Source: Cronobacter malonaticus LMG 23826
GTDB taxonomy: Bacteria; Pseudomonadota; Gammaproteobacteria; Enterobacterales; Enterobacteriaceae
Reading direction: 5' to 3'
NCBI RefSeq assembly: GCF_001277215.2
Contig: NZ_CP013940.1
Location: forward strand, 4,154,001-4,218,000
Length of the DNA stretch: 64,000 nt
Made by a program: the position numbers and the translations under genes. Below are positions 37,132 through 46,086 of this stretch, in pieces (the first letter of the stretch is position 1; each line of letters opens with the position of its first letter). Under the pieces are notes generated by a model. The model did not search any database, was not told the DNA's origin, and saw only the letters and a list, made by a program, of their open reading frames with translations.

Positions 37132-37965
37132 ATGAACACGCTGTATCAACAACTGGCTGGCGCGAGCGTCAGCGACGCGCTGAGCCGTCTTGAGGCCGAT
37201 ATCAAAGCCCAGCCGGGCAACGCCGATCGCCGCGCTGCGTTTGTGCAGTTTCTCTGCCTGAACGCCAACTGGACCCGTGCGCTCACCCAGCTGAAAAGCT
37301 GGGCCGCGCTGGCACCGCAGGCGCAGCCGACCGTGACGCTGCTGCAACAGGCCATCGAAGGCGAGCAGCAGCGCGCTGAAGTGCTGGCAGGCCGCGCGCG
37401 TCCGCGGATGCCGGGCGAACAGTGGCCGTGGCTGGATCTGCTGCTGAAAGCGCTGGCGGAAACCGACCCGGCGCGCGCCAGCGAGCTTCGCAGCGAGGCG
37501 CTGGAGCAGGCCGAGGCCAATCCGGGCGAACTGACGCTGGCGGTGGGCGACGCGCCCGGCGAGCCGGTGCGTTTTGACTGGCTGATGGATGGCGACGCGC
37601 GTCTGGGGCCAGTGTGCGAGCTTATCGTTAACGGCAACTACTTCTGGGTGCCGTTCAGCGCTATCGCGTCGATTCGTTTCCAGGCTCCGGCGAGCGTTAC
37701 CGATCTGGTGTGGCGTCACGCGATGGTGCAGCTGGTGGACGGCACCGAACAGGTTTGCCAGATCCCGGCGCGTTACCCGCTGGAAACCGGCGCGGAAGAC
37801 CGCTTCCTGCTGGCGCGCACCACCGAGTGGCAGCCGCTGGACGCGGAAGGCATTCACTATCTAGGCGCGGGTCAGAAAGTCTGGCTGAGCGGCGAACAGG
37901 AGTTCGCGCTGCTGACGCTGGATATGCTCGCTTTCGGGCTGCCGGACGACGCATCGCATGAATAA
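37132..37965 (+). CDS. tagJ: TagJ/ImpE, T6SS accessory protein
   Basis: The 277-residue cytoplasmic protein has an N-terminal helical region (SVSDALSRLEADIKAQPGN, ADRRAAFVQFLCLNANW) and a C-terminal ImpE domain (FDWLMDGDARLGPVCELIVN, NYFWVPFSAIASIRFQAP). TagJ links the sheath to ClpV in H1-type T6SSs, which carry a TssB form lacking strong direct ClpV recycling. It overlaps tssE by 8 nt. Confidence 0.88.
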   Translation: MNTLYQQLAGASVSDALSRLEADIKAQPGNADRRAAFVQFLCLNANWTRALTQLKSWAALAPQAQPTVTLLQQAIEGEQQRAEVLAGRARPRMPGEQWPWLDLLLKALAETDPARASELRSEALEQAEANPGELTLAVGDAPGEPVRFDWLMDGDARLGPVCELIVNGNYFWVPFSAIASIRFQAPASVTDLVWRHAMVQLVDGTEQVCQIPARYPLETGAEDRFLLARTTEWQPLDAEGIHYLGAGQKVWLSGEQEFALLTLDMLAFGLPDDASHE

Positions 37966-38530
37966 ACCGTATCAGGATGACGACAGCGGAGATCTGCTGC
38001 GCCATGGCTATCGTTCGCGCCGCAACGCCACGACGGTCAGCGCGCGCGACAAAATGCAGCCGTCGCTGCTGGACCGTCTGACCGATAACGCGCCGGACAA
38101 ACGTCAGGAGCCGGCGAACAGCAATCTCGTCTCGCACAGCGCGCTGCGTCGCCAGGTGCTGCGCGATTTGCAGTGGCTGTTCAACACCATTAACAACGAA
38201 GCGCAGCAGGATCTGAGCCGGGTGGACCACGTGCGCCGCTCGGTCTTTAACTTCGGCGTGGCACCGCTCGCGGGCAAGCGGATGTCGGAAATTGAGTGGG
38301 GCGATATCCAGCAGCGGCTCACCGAGGCGATTTTGCACTTCGAGCCGCGCATTCTGCCGCAGGGGTTGCAGGTGCGCTGCGTCTGCGACACCAAATCGCT
38401 CGACCTGCACAACGTATTATCGATTGAGATTAAAGGCCGCCTGTGGTGTGTGCCCTGGCCGCTTGAGTTCCTGTTCCGCACCGATGTGGATCTGGAAAAC
38501 GGCCATTTTGAGCTTAAAGATGCGGGGTAA
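37958..38530 (+). CDS. tssE: TssE, T6SS baseplate gp25-like protein
   Basis: The 190-residue protein has the gp25/lysozyme-like fold of phage baseplates: LRRQVLRDLQWLFNTIN, SVFNFGVAPLAGKRMSEIEW and the conserved LSIEIKGRLWCVPWPLEF. It forms the baseplate wedge with TssF and TssG and initiates sheath assembly. It overlaps tagJ by 8 nt and ends 2 nt before tssF. Confidence 0.94.
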   Translation: MNKPYQDDDSGDLLRHGYRSRRNATTVSARDKMQPSLLDRLTDNAPDKRQEPANSNLVSHSALRRQVLRDLQWLFNTINNEAQQDLSRVDHVRRSVFNFGVAPLAGKRMSEIEWGDIQQRLTEAILHFEPRILPQGLQVRCVCDTKSLDLHNVLSIEIKGRLWCVPWPLEFLFRTDVDLENGHFELKDAG

Positions 38531-38532
38531 AC

Positions 38533-40404
38533 ATGGACAGTAAACTGCTCGAATACTATAACCGAGAGCTGGCGTATCTGCGCGAAATGGGCGCGGAGTT
38601 CGCCGAACGCTACCCGAAAGTGGCGGGCAGGCTCGGTATGCGCGGGATTGAAGTCGCCGACCCGTACATCGAGCGCCTGATGGAAGGCTTCGCCTTTCTC
38701 ACCTCCCGCGTACAGCTCAAAATGGACGCCGAGTTTCCGCGCTTCTCACAGCGCCTGCTGGAGATGCTCGCGCCGAATTATCTGGCCCCCACGCCGTCAA
38801 TGGCGATAGCCGAACTGCACCCGGACAGCGCCAAAGGGGATCTGAGCAACGGGTTTGTGGTGCCGCGCGGCACCATGATGGACAGCCAGCTTCTGAAAAA
38901 GAACGGCGTCACCTGTAGCTACGCCACCGCCCATGACGTGCGCCTGCTGCCGCTGCATATCAGCCAGGTGGAGTTAGGCGGCGTGCCGGCCGATGCGCCG
39001 TTAAGCCAGCTCGGTTTAAGCCAGCGCGGCGCGGTCAGCGCCCTGCGCGTGCGCATCGCGTGCGACGGCCCGGTGCTGCTCAACCATCTCGATTTCGATC
39101 GCCTCGATTTCTTCCTGAGCGGGCCGGATATCCAGGCGCTGCAACTGCTGGAGCTGCTGATGGAGCACCGCGTCGGCATCTTCTGTCAGACCGTCGGCCC
39201 GAAACCGTCACGCGTGGTGCTCGCCGACGACGCGCTGCGTCAGGAAGGCTTTGAGGCTGACCAGGCATTGTTGCCGGACGATCTGCGCAATTTCGACGGC
39301 TACCGCCTGTTGCAGGAATATTTCGCGTTCCCGGCGCGCTTCCAGTTTTTAAGCCTGCGCGGCATCGGCAAGCTGCTGGCGCAGAGCGGGCAGGCGAACG
39401 CGTTCGATATCATCATCCTGCTCGATAAAACCGACACGCCGCTGGAGCGCGTGGTGGATAAGAGCCATCTCGCGATGCACTGCACGCCGGTCATCAATTT
39501 GTTCCCGAAAATCGCCGAGCGCCAGAAGCTTACCGAAGGCTTAAGCGAATACCACCTGGTGGTGGATAACATTCGCCCGCTGGATTACGAGATTTTCTCG
39601 GTCAGTAAAATTTACGCCAGCGAAGACGGCCAGCGCGACGACCAGATCTTCCGCCCGTTCTGGAGCACCTGGAGCCGCGACGGCGGCAACTACGGCGCGT
39701 ATTTCTCAATGCGCCGCGAACAGCGCGCGCTCTCGGAACACGCGCTGCGCTACGGCACGCGTACCGGCTATGTCGGCTCCGAGGCGTTTGTATCGCTGGT
39801 GGACGCAAGCCACGCGCCGTGGCGCGACGAACTGCGCTATATCACCGCCGAAGTGATGTGCACCAGCCGGGATCTGCCGCTGATGCTGGCGCAGGATATG
39901 GGCCAGTTCGTGCTGCCGGATTCCATGCCGGTGCGCGCGCTCACCATGCGCAAAGGGCCGACGCCGCCGCGCCCGGCGCTGGCCGAAGGCTTCAGCACCT
40001 GGCGGCTTATCAGCCAGCTGCAAATGAACTACTTAAGCCTGATGGACGCTGAAGATGGCGAGGGCGCCGCCGCGCTGCGCCAGCTGCTCGGCCTCTACGC
40101 GCGCCTGGCGGAAGCGCCGGTGGCGCGCCAGATTGACGGCATTCGCCACTGCGTGCTGGAGCCGGTGCATCGCCGCGTGCCGGAGCCGGGCCCGATTGTC
40201 TTCGCCCGCGGCGTCGGGATTTCGATGACCGTCGACGAACAGGCGTTTTCCGGCTCCAGCCCGTGGCTGCTCGGCAGCGTGCTGGAGCGCGTCTTCGCAC
40301 GCCTGGTCTCCATGAACAGCTTCACCGAGTTCACGCTCAAGAGCCAGCAGCGCGGCGAAGTGGGCTACTGGGGGCCGCGAATGGGTAAAAGGGCGCTGAT
40401 ATGA
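38533..40404 (+). CDS. tssF: TssF, T6SS baseplate protein
   Basis: The 623-residue protein opens with LLEYYNRELAYLREMGAEFA and contains PKVAGRLGMRGIEVADPYIE and FPRFSQRLLEMLAPNYLAPTP, the TssF/ImpG/VasA hallmarks. Two TssF and one TssG form the wedge core around the VgrG hub. It overlaps tssG by 4 nt. Confidence 0.96.
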   Translation: MDSKLLEYYNRELAYLREMGAEFAERYPKVAGRLGMRGIEVADPYIERLMEGFAFLTSRVQLKMDAEFPRFSQRLLEMLAPNYLAPTPSMAIAELHPDSAKGDLSNGFVVPRGTMMDSQLLKKNGVTCSYATAHDVRLLPLHISQVELGGVPADAPLSQLGLSQRGAVSALRVRIACDGPVLLNHLDFDRLDFFLSGPDIQALQLLELLMEHRVGIFCQTVGPKPSRVVLADDALRQEGFEADQALLPDDLRNFDGYRLLQEYFAFPARFQFLSLRGIGKLLAQSGQANAFDIIILLDKTDTPLERVVDKSHLAMHCTPVINLFPKIAERQKLTEGLSEYHLVVDNIRPLDYEIFSVSKIYASEDGQRDDQIFRPFWSTWSRDGGNYGAYFSMRREQRALSEHALRYGTRTGYVGSEAFVSLVDASHAPWRDELRYITAEVMCTSRDLPLMLAQDMGQFVLPDSMPVRALTMRKGPTPPRPALAEGFSTWRLISQLQMNYLSLMDAEDGEGAAALRQLLGLYARLAEAPVARQIDGIRHCVLEPVHRRVPEPGPIVFARGVGISMTVDEQAFSGSSPWLLGSVLERVFARLVSMNSFTEFTLKSQQRGEVGYWGPRMGKRALI

Positions 40405-41444
40405 GTGAGACGCAGCCACAACCCGCGCCGGTGAAAAGCGCCTCCCGGCTGCCGGAGAATTACTGGCAACAGATGATGGCCGCGCCGTGGCGCTACGATC
40501 TGTTCCAGATGCTGCGCCGTCTCGACGCGCAGGGCGGCGAACGCTACCGCTTAGGCCGCGCGCCGCTGCCGCGCTTTGAGCCGCTGCGCATCGGCCAGCA
40601 GCCGTCGATGGCCTTTGCGCCGTCAACGCTCGCCGCGGTGAAACCGCGCGACAACACGCCGCTGTACGATGTGTCGATTTTAAGCTTCGGCCTGTTTGGC
40701 CCGAACGGCCCGCTGCCGATGCACCTGACCGAATATGCGCGCGAGCGTCTCTATCATCATCAGGACGACAGCCTGAGCGCGTTCGCGGATCTGTTTCATC
40801 ACCGCCTGACGCTGCTGTTCTACCGCGCCTGGGCTGACGCCCAGCCAACCGCGTCGCTCGACCGCACTGACGGGCCGCGCATTGAAAAATATCTCGCCTC
40901 GCTTATCGGCATGGGCCAGCCGGGGCAGATGGAAAAGGGCAGCCTGAGCCACCACGCGCGCTATTCGCTGGTCGGCCATCTGACCCGCAACGGGCGCGAC
41001 GCCGAGGGGCTTGAAAAAATCCTGCGTCACTATTTCCACGTGCCGGTGACGATTGTGCAGAACATCCCGCAGTGGATGCCGTTAACCGAGCGTGAGAAAG
41101 CGCGTCTCGGCGCGGGCCGCCGGATGCCGCGTCTCGGCGAGGCGGCGTTTCTCGGTGTGGCGGTGCGCGACGTGCAGCATAAATTTCGCATTGAACTCGG
41201 CCCGCTGGATGAAGAGACCTATCAGCGTTTTCTGCCCGGCGAACCGTGGGTCGAGGAGCTGCGCGACTGGGTGCGTCAGTATATGGGCATCGAGTATGAG
41301 TGGGAGGTGCGCGTTATCCTGCGCGCCGACGCGGTAAAAGGCGTCACGCCTGGCGGCACGGGCCGCCTCGGCTACAGCGCCTGGCTTGGCAAACAGCCCA
41401 CCCCGCAACCGCGCGGCGATCTGGTTTTTCGCGCGGAAAGTTAA
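40401..41444 (+). CDS. tssG: TssG, T6SS baseplate protein
   Basis: The 347-residue TssG/ImpH/VasB protein has PWRYDLFQMLRRLDAQGGE, FGLFGPNGPLPMHLTEYARER and LFYRAWADAQPTAS, all typical. It is the wedge partner of TssF, to which it is translationally coupled. Seventy-four nucleotides separate it from the next small gene. Confidence 0.95.
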   Translation: MSETQPQPAPVKSASRLPENYWQQMMAAPWRYDLFQMLRRLDAQGGERYRLGRAPLPRFEPLRIGQQPSMAFAPSTLAAVKPRDNTPLYDVSILSFGLFGPNGPLPMHLTEYARERLYHHQDDSLSAFADLFHHRLTLLFYRAWADAQPTASLDRTDGPRIEKYLASLIGMGQPGQMEKGSLSHHARYSLVGHLTRNGRDAEGLEKILRHYFHVPVTIVQNIPQWMPLTEREKARLGAGRRMPRLGEAAFLGVAVRDVQHKFRIELGPLDEETYQRFLPGEPWVEELRDWVRQYMGIEYEWEVRVILRADAVKGVTPGGTGRLGYSAWLGKQPTPQPRGDLVFRAES

Positions 41445-41518
41445 CATGGCCTGCGCCGGTGGGCGCGGTGTCAGAGAGGGTATACGGAATATACCCGCCA
41501 TCTCAGAAAGGACAAATA

Positions 41519-41836
41519 ATGCACAGCGACGTCATACTGACACAGCCCGGCGGCTGGATTAACGGGGTTTATGTTTTCGTTTCGCTGCTGTTACTTGCAG
41601 GTTTTATCGTCATCAAAACCCGACGACCGTCGGGTCGCGCAGTCATAAAAGTGACGGCCTTTTTCTTTATTCTTGTTTGCTCACTTCTTCAGTTTTTTAT
41701 TTTTCGTTATGGACTAACCGGGGTTTACGAACTGGCTGGCTATTACCCGCAAGACGCGCTCTGGGTGCGTTTAGCCGCGCTGGCGCTCTGTTGCGCTTAC
41801 GCGTTCTGCCTGCCTTTACGTTATGCCCGCCAATAA
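41519..41836 (+). CDS. Small inner-membrane protein between tssG and clpV
   Basis: The 105-residue protein has three predicted membrane segments (about 13-30, 40-62 and 78-98) and few charged residues outside the loops. ATG 41519 follows AAAGGAC at good distance; the longer upstream frame runs antisense-free but into tssG and lacks a ribosome site. I do not recognise a family. Position inside the core operon suggests that it is made with the machine. Confidence 0.7.
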   Translation: MHSDVILTQPGGWINGVYVFVSLLLLAGFIVIKTRRPSGRAVIKVTAFFFILVCSLLQFFIFRYGLTGVYELAGYYPQDALWVRLAALALCCAYAFCLPLRYARQ

Positions 41837-41882
41837 TATCGCTTGTTGCGTAAGATACGCGCCAACCTGAACGGAACCGATC

Positions 41883-44498
41883 ATGTCAGAAATCAGCCGT
41901 GCCGTACTGTTCGGCAAACTGGATACGCTGTTGTTTACCTCGCTGGAAAGCGCCACCTCCTTCTGCAAGCTGCGCGGCAACCCGTATGTGGAGCTGGCGC
42001 ACTGGCTGCATCAGCTGATGCAGCAGCAGGACGGGGATTTACAACATCTGATCCGCCATTTTTCACTGGATGAAGAGGCGCTGAGCCGGGATATCGTGGC
42101 GGCGCTGGATCGCCTGCCGCGCGGCGCAAGTTCCGTTTCCGATCTCTCGGAGCATATCGACAGCGCGGTGGAGCGCGCGTGGGTGTACGGCTCGCTGAAG
42201 TTCGGCGTGACGCGCATTCGCGGCGGGCATCTGCTGATCGGCATTCTGAAAACCTTTAACCTGGCGAACGTGCTGAAAGGCATCTCCAGCCAGTTCAACC
42301 GCATCAGCGCCGACCTGCTGGTCGAGCAGTTCGACGCCATCTTCGCGGGCAGCAAAGAGGCCCAGCAGGCGGTCGCCGCCGCGCCGGACGCCGCCGGCAA
42401 CGCGCCGGTGCAGCAGGGCACGCTCGCGCAGTACGGCCAGGATCTCACCGCGCGCGCGCGTGAAGGCAAAATCGACCCGGTGGTCGGGCGCGATGAAGAG
42501 ATCCGTCAGATGGTGGATATTCTGATGCGTCGCCGTCAGAACAACCCGCTGCTGACCGGTGAAGCGGGCGTGGGTAAAACCGCGGTCGTGGAAGGCCTCG
42601 CGCACCGTATCGCCGCGGGCGATGTCCCGGAGCCGCTGCAAAACGTGCAGCTGTGGCTGCTCGATATCGGCATGTTGCAGGCGGGCGCGGGCATGAAAGG
42701 CGAATTTGAAGCGCGCTTGCAGGGGCTTATCAATGAAGTGCAGTCCAGCGCCACGCCGATTGTGCTGTTTATCGATGAGATCCACACGCTTATCGGCGCG
42801 GGCGGCCAGCAGGGCACCGGCGACGCCGCCAACCTGCTGAAACCGGCGCTGGCGCGCGGCCAGCTGCGCACCATCGGCGCGACCACCTGGGCGGAATATA
42901 AAAAATACATCGAGAAAGATCCGGCCCTGACGCGCCGCTTCCAGACCGTGCAGGTGCATGAGCCGGATGAAGAAAAAGCCGTGCTGATGCTGCGCAGCAC
43001 CGTCTCGCCGCTGGAGAAACATCACCGCGTGCTGCTGCTGGACGAAGCGGTCAGCGCGGCGGTGAAGCTGTCGCACCGCTACATTCCGGCGCGCCAGCTG
43101 CCGGATAAAGCCGTCGCGTTGCTGGATACCGCCTGCGCGCGCGTCGCCGTCAGCCAGAGCGCGCCGCCGCCGCAGTTAGAAGATTGCCTGCACCGCATCG
43201 CGGCGCTGGAAGTCGAAGCGGAAATCGCCGAGCGCGAAGCGCGCGTGGCGGTGGGCGACGGCGAGCGCGTGGCGCGTCTGAACGCCGAGCGTGAAGCGCT
43301 GGAAGCCGAACGCGACGCCCTGACCGCCCGCTGGGAAGAGGAGCGCGCGCTGGTGGATGCGATTATCGCCCTGCGCGCCGAGCTGCATATGGCCGACGAA
43401 GAAGCCCAGCCTGCGCTGCGCGAGACGCTGGCGGAGCGCCAGAAGGCGCTGGCCGCCGTACAGGGCGACGCGCCGCTGCTGTTCGCCGCGGTGGACGCGA
43501 ACGTCGTCGCGGCGGTGGTCTCCGACTGGACCGGCATCCCGCTGGGCCGCATGGTGAAAAACGAAATCGACGCGGTGCTGAAGCTTGCCGACACGCTGAA
43601 CCAGCGCGTTATCGGCCAGCGTCATGGGCTTGAGCTTATCGCCAAACGCGTGCGCACCTCCCGCGCGCGCCTTGATGACCCGAACAAGCCGGTGGGCGTC
43701 TTTATGCTCTGCGGCCCGTCCGGCGTCGGTAAAACCGAAACCGCGCTGGCGCTCGCCGAGTCGCTGTACGGCGGCGAGCAGAACGTTATCACCATCAACA
43801 TGAGCGAGTTCCAGGAAGCGCATACCGTCTCCACGCTGAAAGGCGCGCCTCCGGGCTACGTGGGCTACGGCGAAGGCGGCGTGCTGACCGAGGCGGTGCG
43901 TCGTCGTCCTTACAGCGTCGTGCTGCTCGATGAGATTGAAAAAGCGCACCCGGACGTGCATGAGATTTTCTTCCAGGTGTTCGATAAAGGCTGGATGGAA
44001 GATGGTGAAGGGCGTCATATCGATTTCCGCAACACGATTATCATCCTGACGTCCAACGTCGGCACCGATCTTATCAGCGCCATGTGCGCCGACCCGGACC
44101 TGATGCCGGAGCCGGAGGCGCTCAGTGCGGCGCTGCGTCAGCCGCTTTTGCAGGTTTTTCCGCCTGCACTGCTGGGACGATTGCTGGTTGTGCCGTATTA
44201 TCCGTTAAGCGACGCGATGCTGGCCGAAATTGTGAAATTGCAGCTTAAGCGGATCCAGCGTCGTCTTGAGGAAAATCACGGTATTATTTCCGAATTCGAC
44301 GACAGCGTAATTACCCAGATTGTGGCGCGTTGCACCGAGGTGGAATCCGGCGGCCGTATGGTCGATGCGATCCTTACCAACACCCTGCTGCCGCAGATGA
44401 GCCAGATACTGCTCACCGCCAGCGCGCAGGACGAGAAATATCGCCGTCTGCGCGTGACGTTCGAGCAGGGTGAGTTTCAGTGTCAGTTTGCGGCGTAA
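41883..44498 (+). CDS. clpV: ClpV (TssH), sheath-recycling AAA+ ATPase
   Basis: The 871-residue Clp/Hsp100 protein has an N-terminal double-Clp domain (about 1-150), AAA1 with Walker A GEAGVGKT at 226-233, a coiled middle domain (about 420-530), AAA2 with GPSGVGKT at 611-618, and a C-terminal D2-small domain. It pulls TssC out of contracted sheaths for recycling. Length and order are as in the family. Confidence 0.97.
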   Translation: MSEISRAVLFGKLDTLLFTSLESATSFCKLRGNPYVELAHWLHQLMQQQDGDLQHLIRHFSLDEEALSRDIVAALDRLPRGASSVSDLSEHIDSAVERAWVYGSLKFGVTRIRGGHLLIGILKTFNLANVLKGISSQFNRISADLLVEQFDAIFAGSKEAQQAVAAAPDAAGNAPVQQGTLAQYGQDLTARAREGKIDPVVGRDEEIRQMVDILMRRRQNNPLLTGEAGVGKTAVVEGLAHRIAAGDVPEPLQNVQLWLLDIGMLQAGAGMKGEFEARLQGLINEVQSSATPIVLFIDEIHTLIGAGGQQGTGDAANLLKPALARGQLRTIGATTWAEYKKYIEKDPALTRRFQTVQVHEPDEEKAVLMLRSTVSPLEKHHRVLLLDEAVSAAVKLSHRYIPARQLPDKAVALLDTACARVAVSQSAPPPQLEDCLHRIAALEVEAEIAEREARVAVGDGERVARLNAEREALEAERDALTARWEEERALVDAIIALRAELHMADEEAQPALRETLAERQKALAAVQGDAPLLFAAVDANVVAAVVSDWTGIPLGRMVKNEIDAVLKLADTLNQRVIGQRHGLELIAKRVRTSRARLDDPNKPVGVFMLCGPSGVGKTETALALAESLYGGEQNVITINMSEFQEAHTVSTLKGAPPGYVGYGEGGVLTEAVRRRPYSVVLLDEIEKAHPDVHEIFFQVFDKGWMEDGEGRHIDFRNTIIILTSNVGTDLISAMCADPDLMPEPEALSAALRQPLLQVFPPALLGRLLVVPYYPLSDAMLAEIVKLQLKRIQRRLEENHGIISEFDDSVITQIVARCTEVESGGRMVDAILTNTLLPQMSQILLTASAQDEKYRRLRVTFEQGEFQCQFAA

Positions 44499-44528
44499 CG
44501 CCATCATCAAGCAGAGAGTTTTCCAAAC

Positions 44529-45962
44529 ATGACGGATTACGAAAACAACCGGACTGTACCCAACGCCCTGCCGATTGGTTACCGTTTCAATGAGTTTGAA
44601 ATTAAGGAAGTGATTGGTGGTGGCGGTTTCGGCATTGTCTATCGCGCCTGGGATCATCAGCTTGAGCGTACCATTGCGATTAAAGAGTTTATGCCGTCGT
44701 CGCTGGCGGTGCGTAATGACGACATGCGCCTGGTGTTGCGCAGCGACCGCTTCAGCAAAGCGTTTACCGCGGGCCTGAACAGCTTTATCCAGGAGGCGCG
44801 TCTGCTGGCGCGCTTCAACCACCCGAACCTGCTGCACGTGCTGCGCTTCTGGGTGCAAAACGACACCGCCTACATGGGCACGGTGTTCTACAGCGGCACC
44901 ACGCTGTCGCGCCTGAGCAAACAGCACCCGGAGATGATCAACGAGGCGTGGATCCGCCGCACGCTGCCGATGCTGTTCGGGGCCATCAAAACGATTCATG
45001 ACGAAGGCTACCTGCACCGCGATATCTCGCTGGATAACATCCAGATCCAGGATAACGGCCTGCCGGTGCTGCTGGATTTCGGCTCCGCGCGCCGCAGTAT
45101 CGGCAATGTCTCCGATGAGACGGAAACCATGCTGCGTCCGGGCTTTGCGCCGATTGAACAATACACCGACGACAACGAAAGCGAGCAGGGCCCGTGGACC
45201 GATATCTACGCGCTCGGCGCGGTGCTGCATACGCTGATTATGGGCTCGCCGCCGCCGGTGAGCGTAGTGCGCAGCATCGCCGACAGCTACCGTCCGCTCG
45301 CCGAGCTGCGCCCGGAAGGCTATTCGCTGCCGCTGTTACAGGCCATCGACCGCGCGCTGGCGCTGAAAATGGAAGACCGTCCGCAGTCGATTGATGAATT
45401 CGCCGCGCTGATTGAAATGCCGGTCGCCGGGCTCGATGACGTCATGAGCGTCAAAAAGCCGGGCACCATGCTGGTGCCGGTGGAAGAAGAAGAGACCACG
45501 CCTGCCGCTGAGGCCGGCTGGCGCCGCTACAAAATGCCGGGACTGATTGCCGCAGGCGTGCTGGTGGGCCTGGTTGCCGGTGGGCTGCTGTTTGGCGGCA
45601 GCGGGGATAACCCAGCGCCGGAAACCGCCAGCAACGACAGCGCGCCGCGTGAACAAGCGCCGGCGCAGCCGCCGGTGCAGAACACCACGACCGCGCCGGC
45701 GACCACGACGACGCAGGACGCCGCGCCCGCGCAAAACGCGCCGGTACAGGGCGCCCTCGTGGCGCAGATCTACGTGCGCATGGGCGAGGGCGAGCAGCTG
45801 GCGCTTAACGGCAAAACGCAGACCGTGACGCCGGCTGAGAACGGCTTCGCCTCGCTGCAACTGCCGACCGGCGATTATGAGCTGACCATCAAAGGACGCG
45901 GCCAGACCCGCAGCCAGACCATCAATGTCTCCCGTCCGGGCACCTGGCTTGTAAACCCGTAA
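44529..45962 (+). CDS. ppkA: PpkA-like Ser/Thr kinase of the T6SS switch
   Basis: The 477-residue protein has an N-terminal Hanks-type kinase domain (about 20-290) with a glycine loop GGGGFGIV, K52, the catalytic H163-R164-D165 and D183-F184-G185, so it should be active. A single membrane helix lies near 338-358 (GLIAAGVLVGLVAGGLLF), then a Pro/Ala/Thr linker and a ~75-residue periplasmic PEGA-like beta domain. It phosphorylates Fha to trigger assembly and is opposed by PppA. It lacks the von Willebrand domain of the longer Pseudomonas PpkA. Confidence 0.88.
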   Translation: MTDYENNRTVPNALPIGYRFNEFEIKEVIGGGGFGIVYRAWDHQLERTIAIKEFMPSSLAVRNDDMRLVLRSDRFSKAFTAGLNSFIQEARLLARFNHPNLLHVLRFWVQNDTAYMGTVFYSGTTLSRLSKQHPEMINEAWIRRTLPMLFGAIKTIHDEGYLHRDISLDNIQIQDNGLPVLLDFGSARRSIGNVSDETETMLRPGFAPIEQYTDDNESEQGPWTDIYALGAVLHTLIMGSPPPVSVVRSIADSYRPLAELRPEGYSLPLLQAIDRALALKMEDRPQSIDEFAALIEMPVAGLDDVMSVKKPGTMLVPVEEEETTPAAEAGWRRYKMPGLIAAGVLVGLVAGGLLFGGSGDNPAPETASNDSAPREQAPAQPPVQNTTTAPATTTTQDAAPAQNAPVQGALVAQIYVRMGEGEQLALNGKTQTVTPAENGFASLQLPTGDYELTIKGRGQTRSQTINVSRPGTWLVNP

Positions 45963-45968
45963 GGATAC

Positions 45969-46021
45969 CGGGAGGCGTTAGCGGCGGCGTATTGCCCGCC
46001 GCCACTCCACGACGCCTCCCG
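45969..46021 (+). terminator. Long hairpin after ppkA
   Basis: CGGGAGGCGT (45969-45978) pairs with ACGCCTCCCG (46012-46021), and GGCGGCG with CGCCGCC nests inside. It has no U-run but is very stable, and marks the boundary between the structural T6SS genes and the effector genes. Confidence 0.5.
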
Positions 46022-46086
46022 TCCTGTCTCCGGCTTATACCTTCATAAAATGCCGGCAGGTGAATACCCGCTACAGGACAACACGT

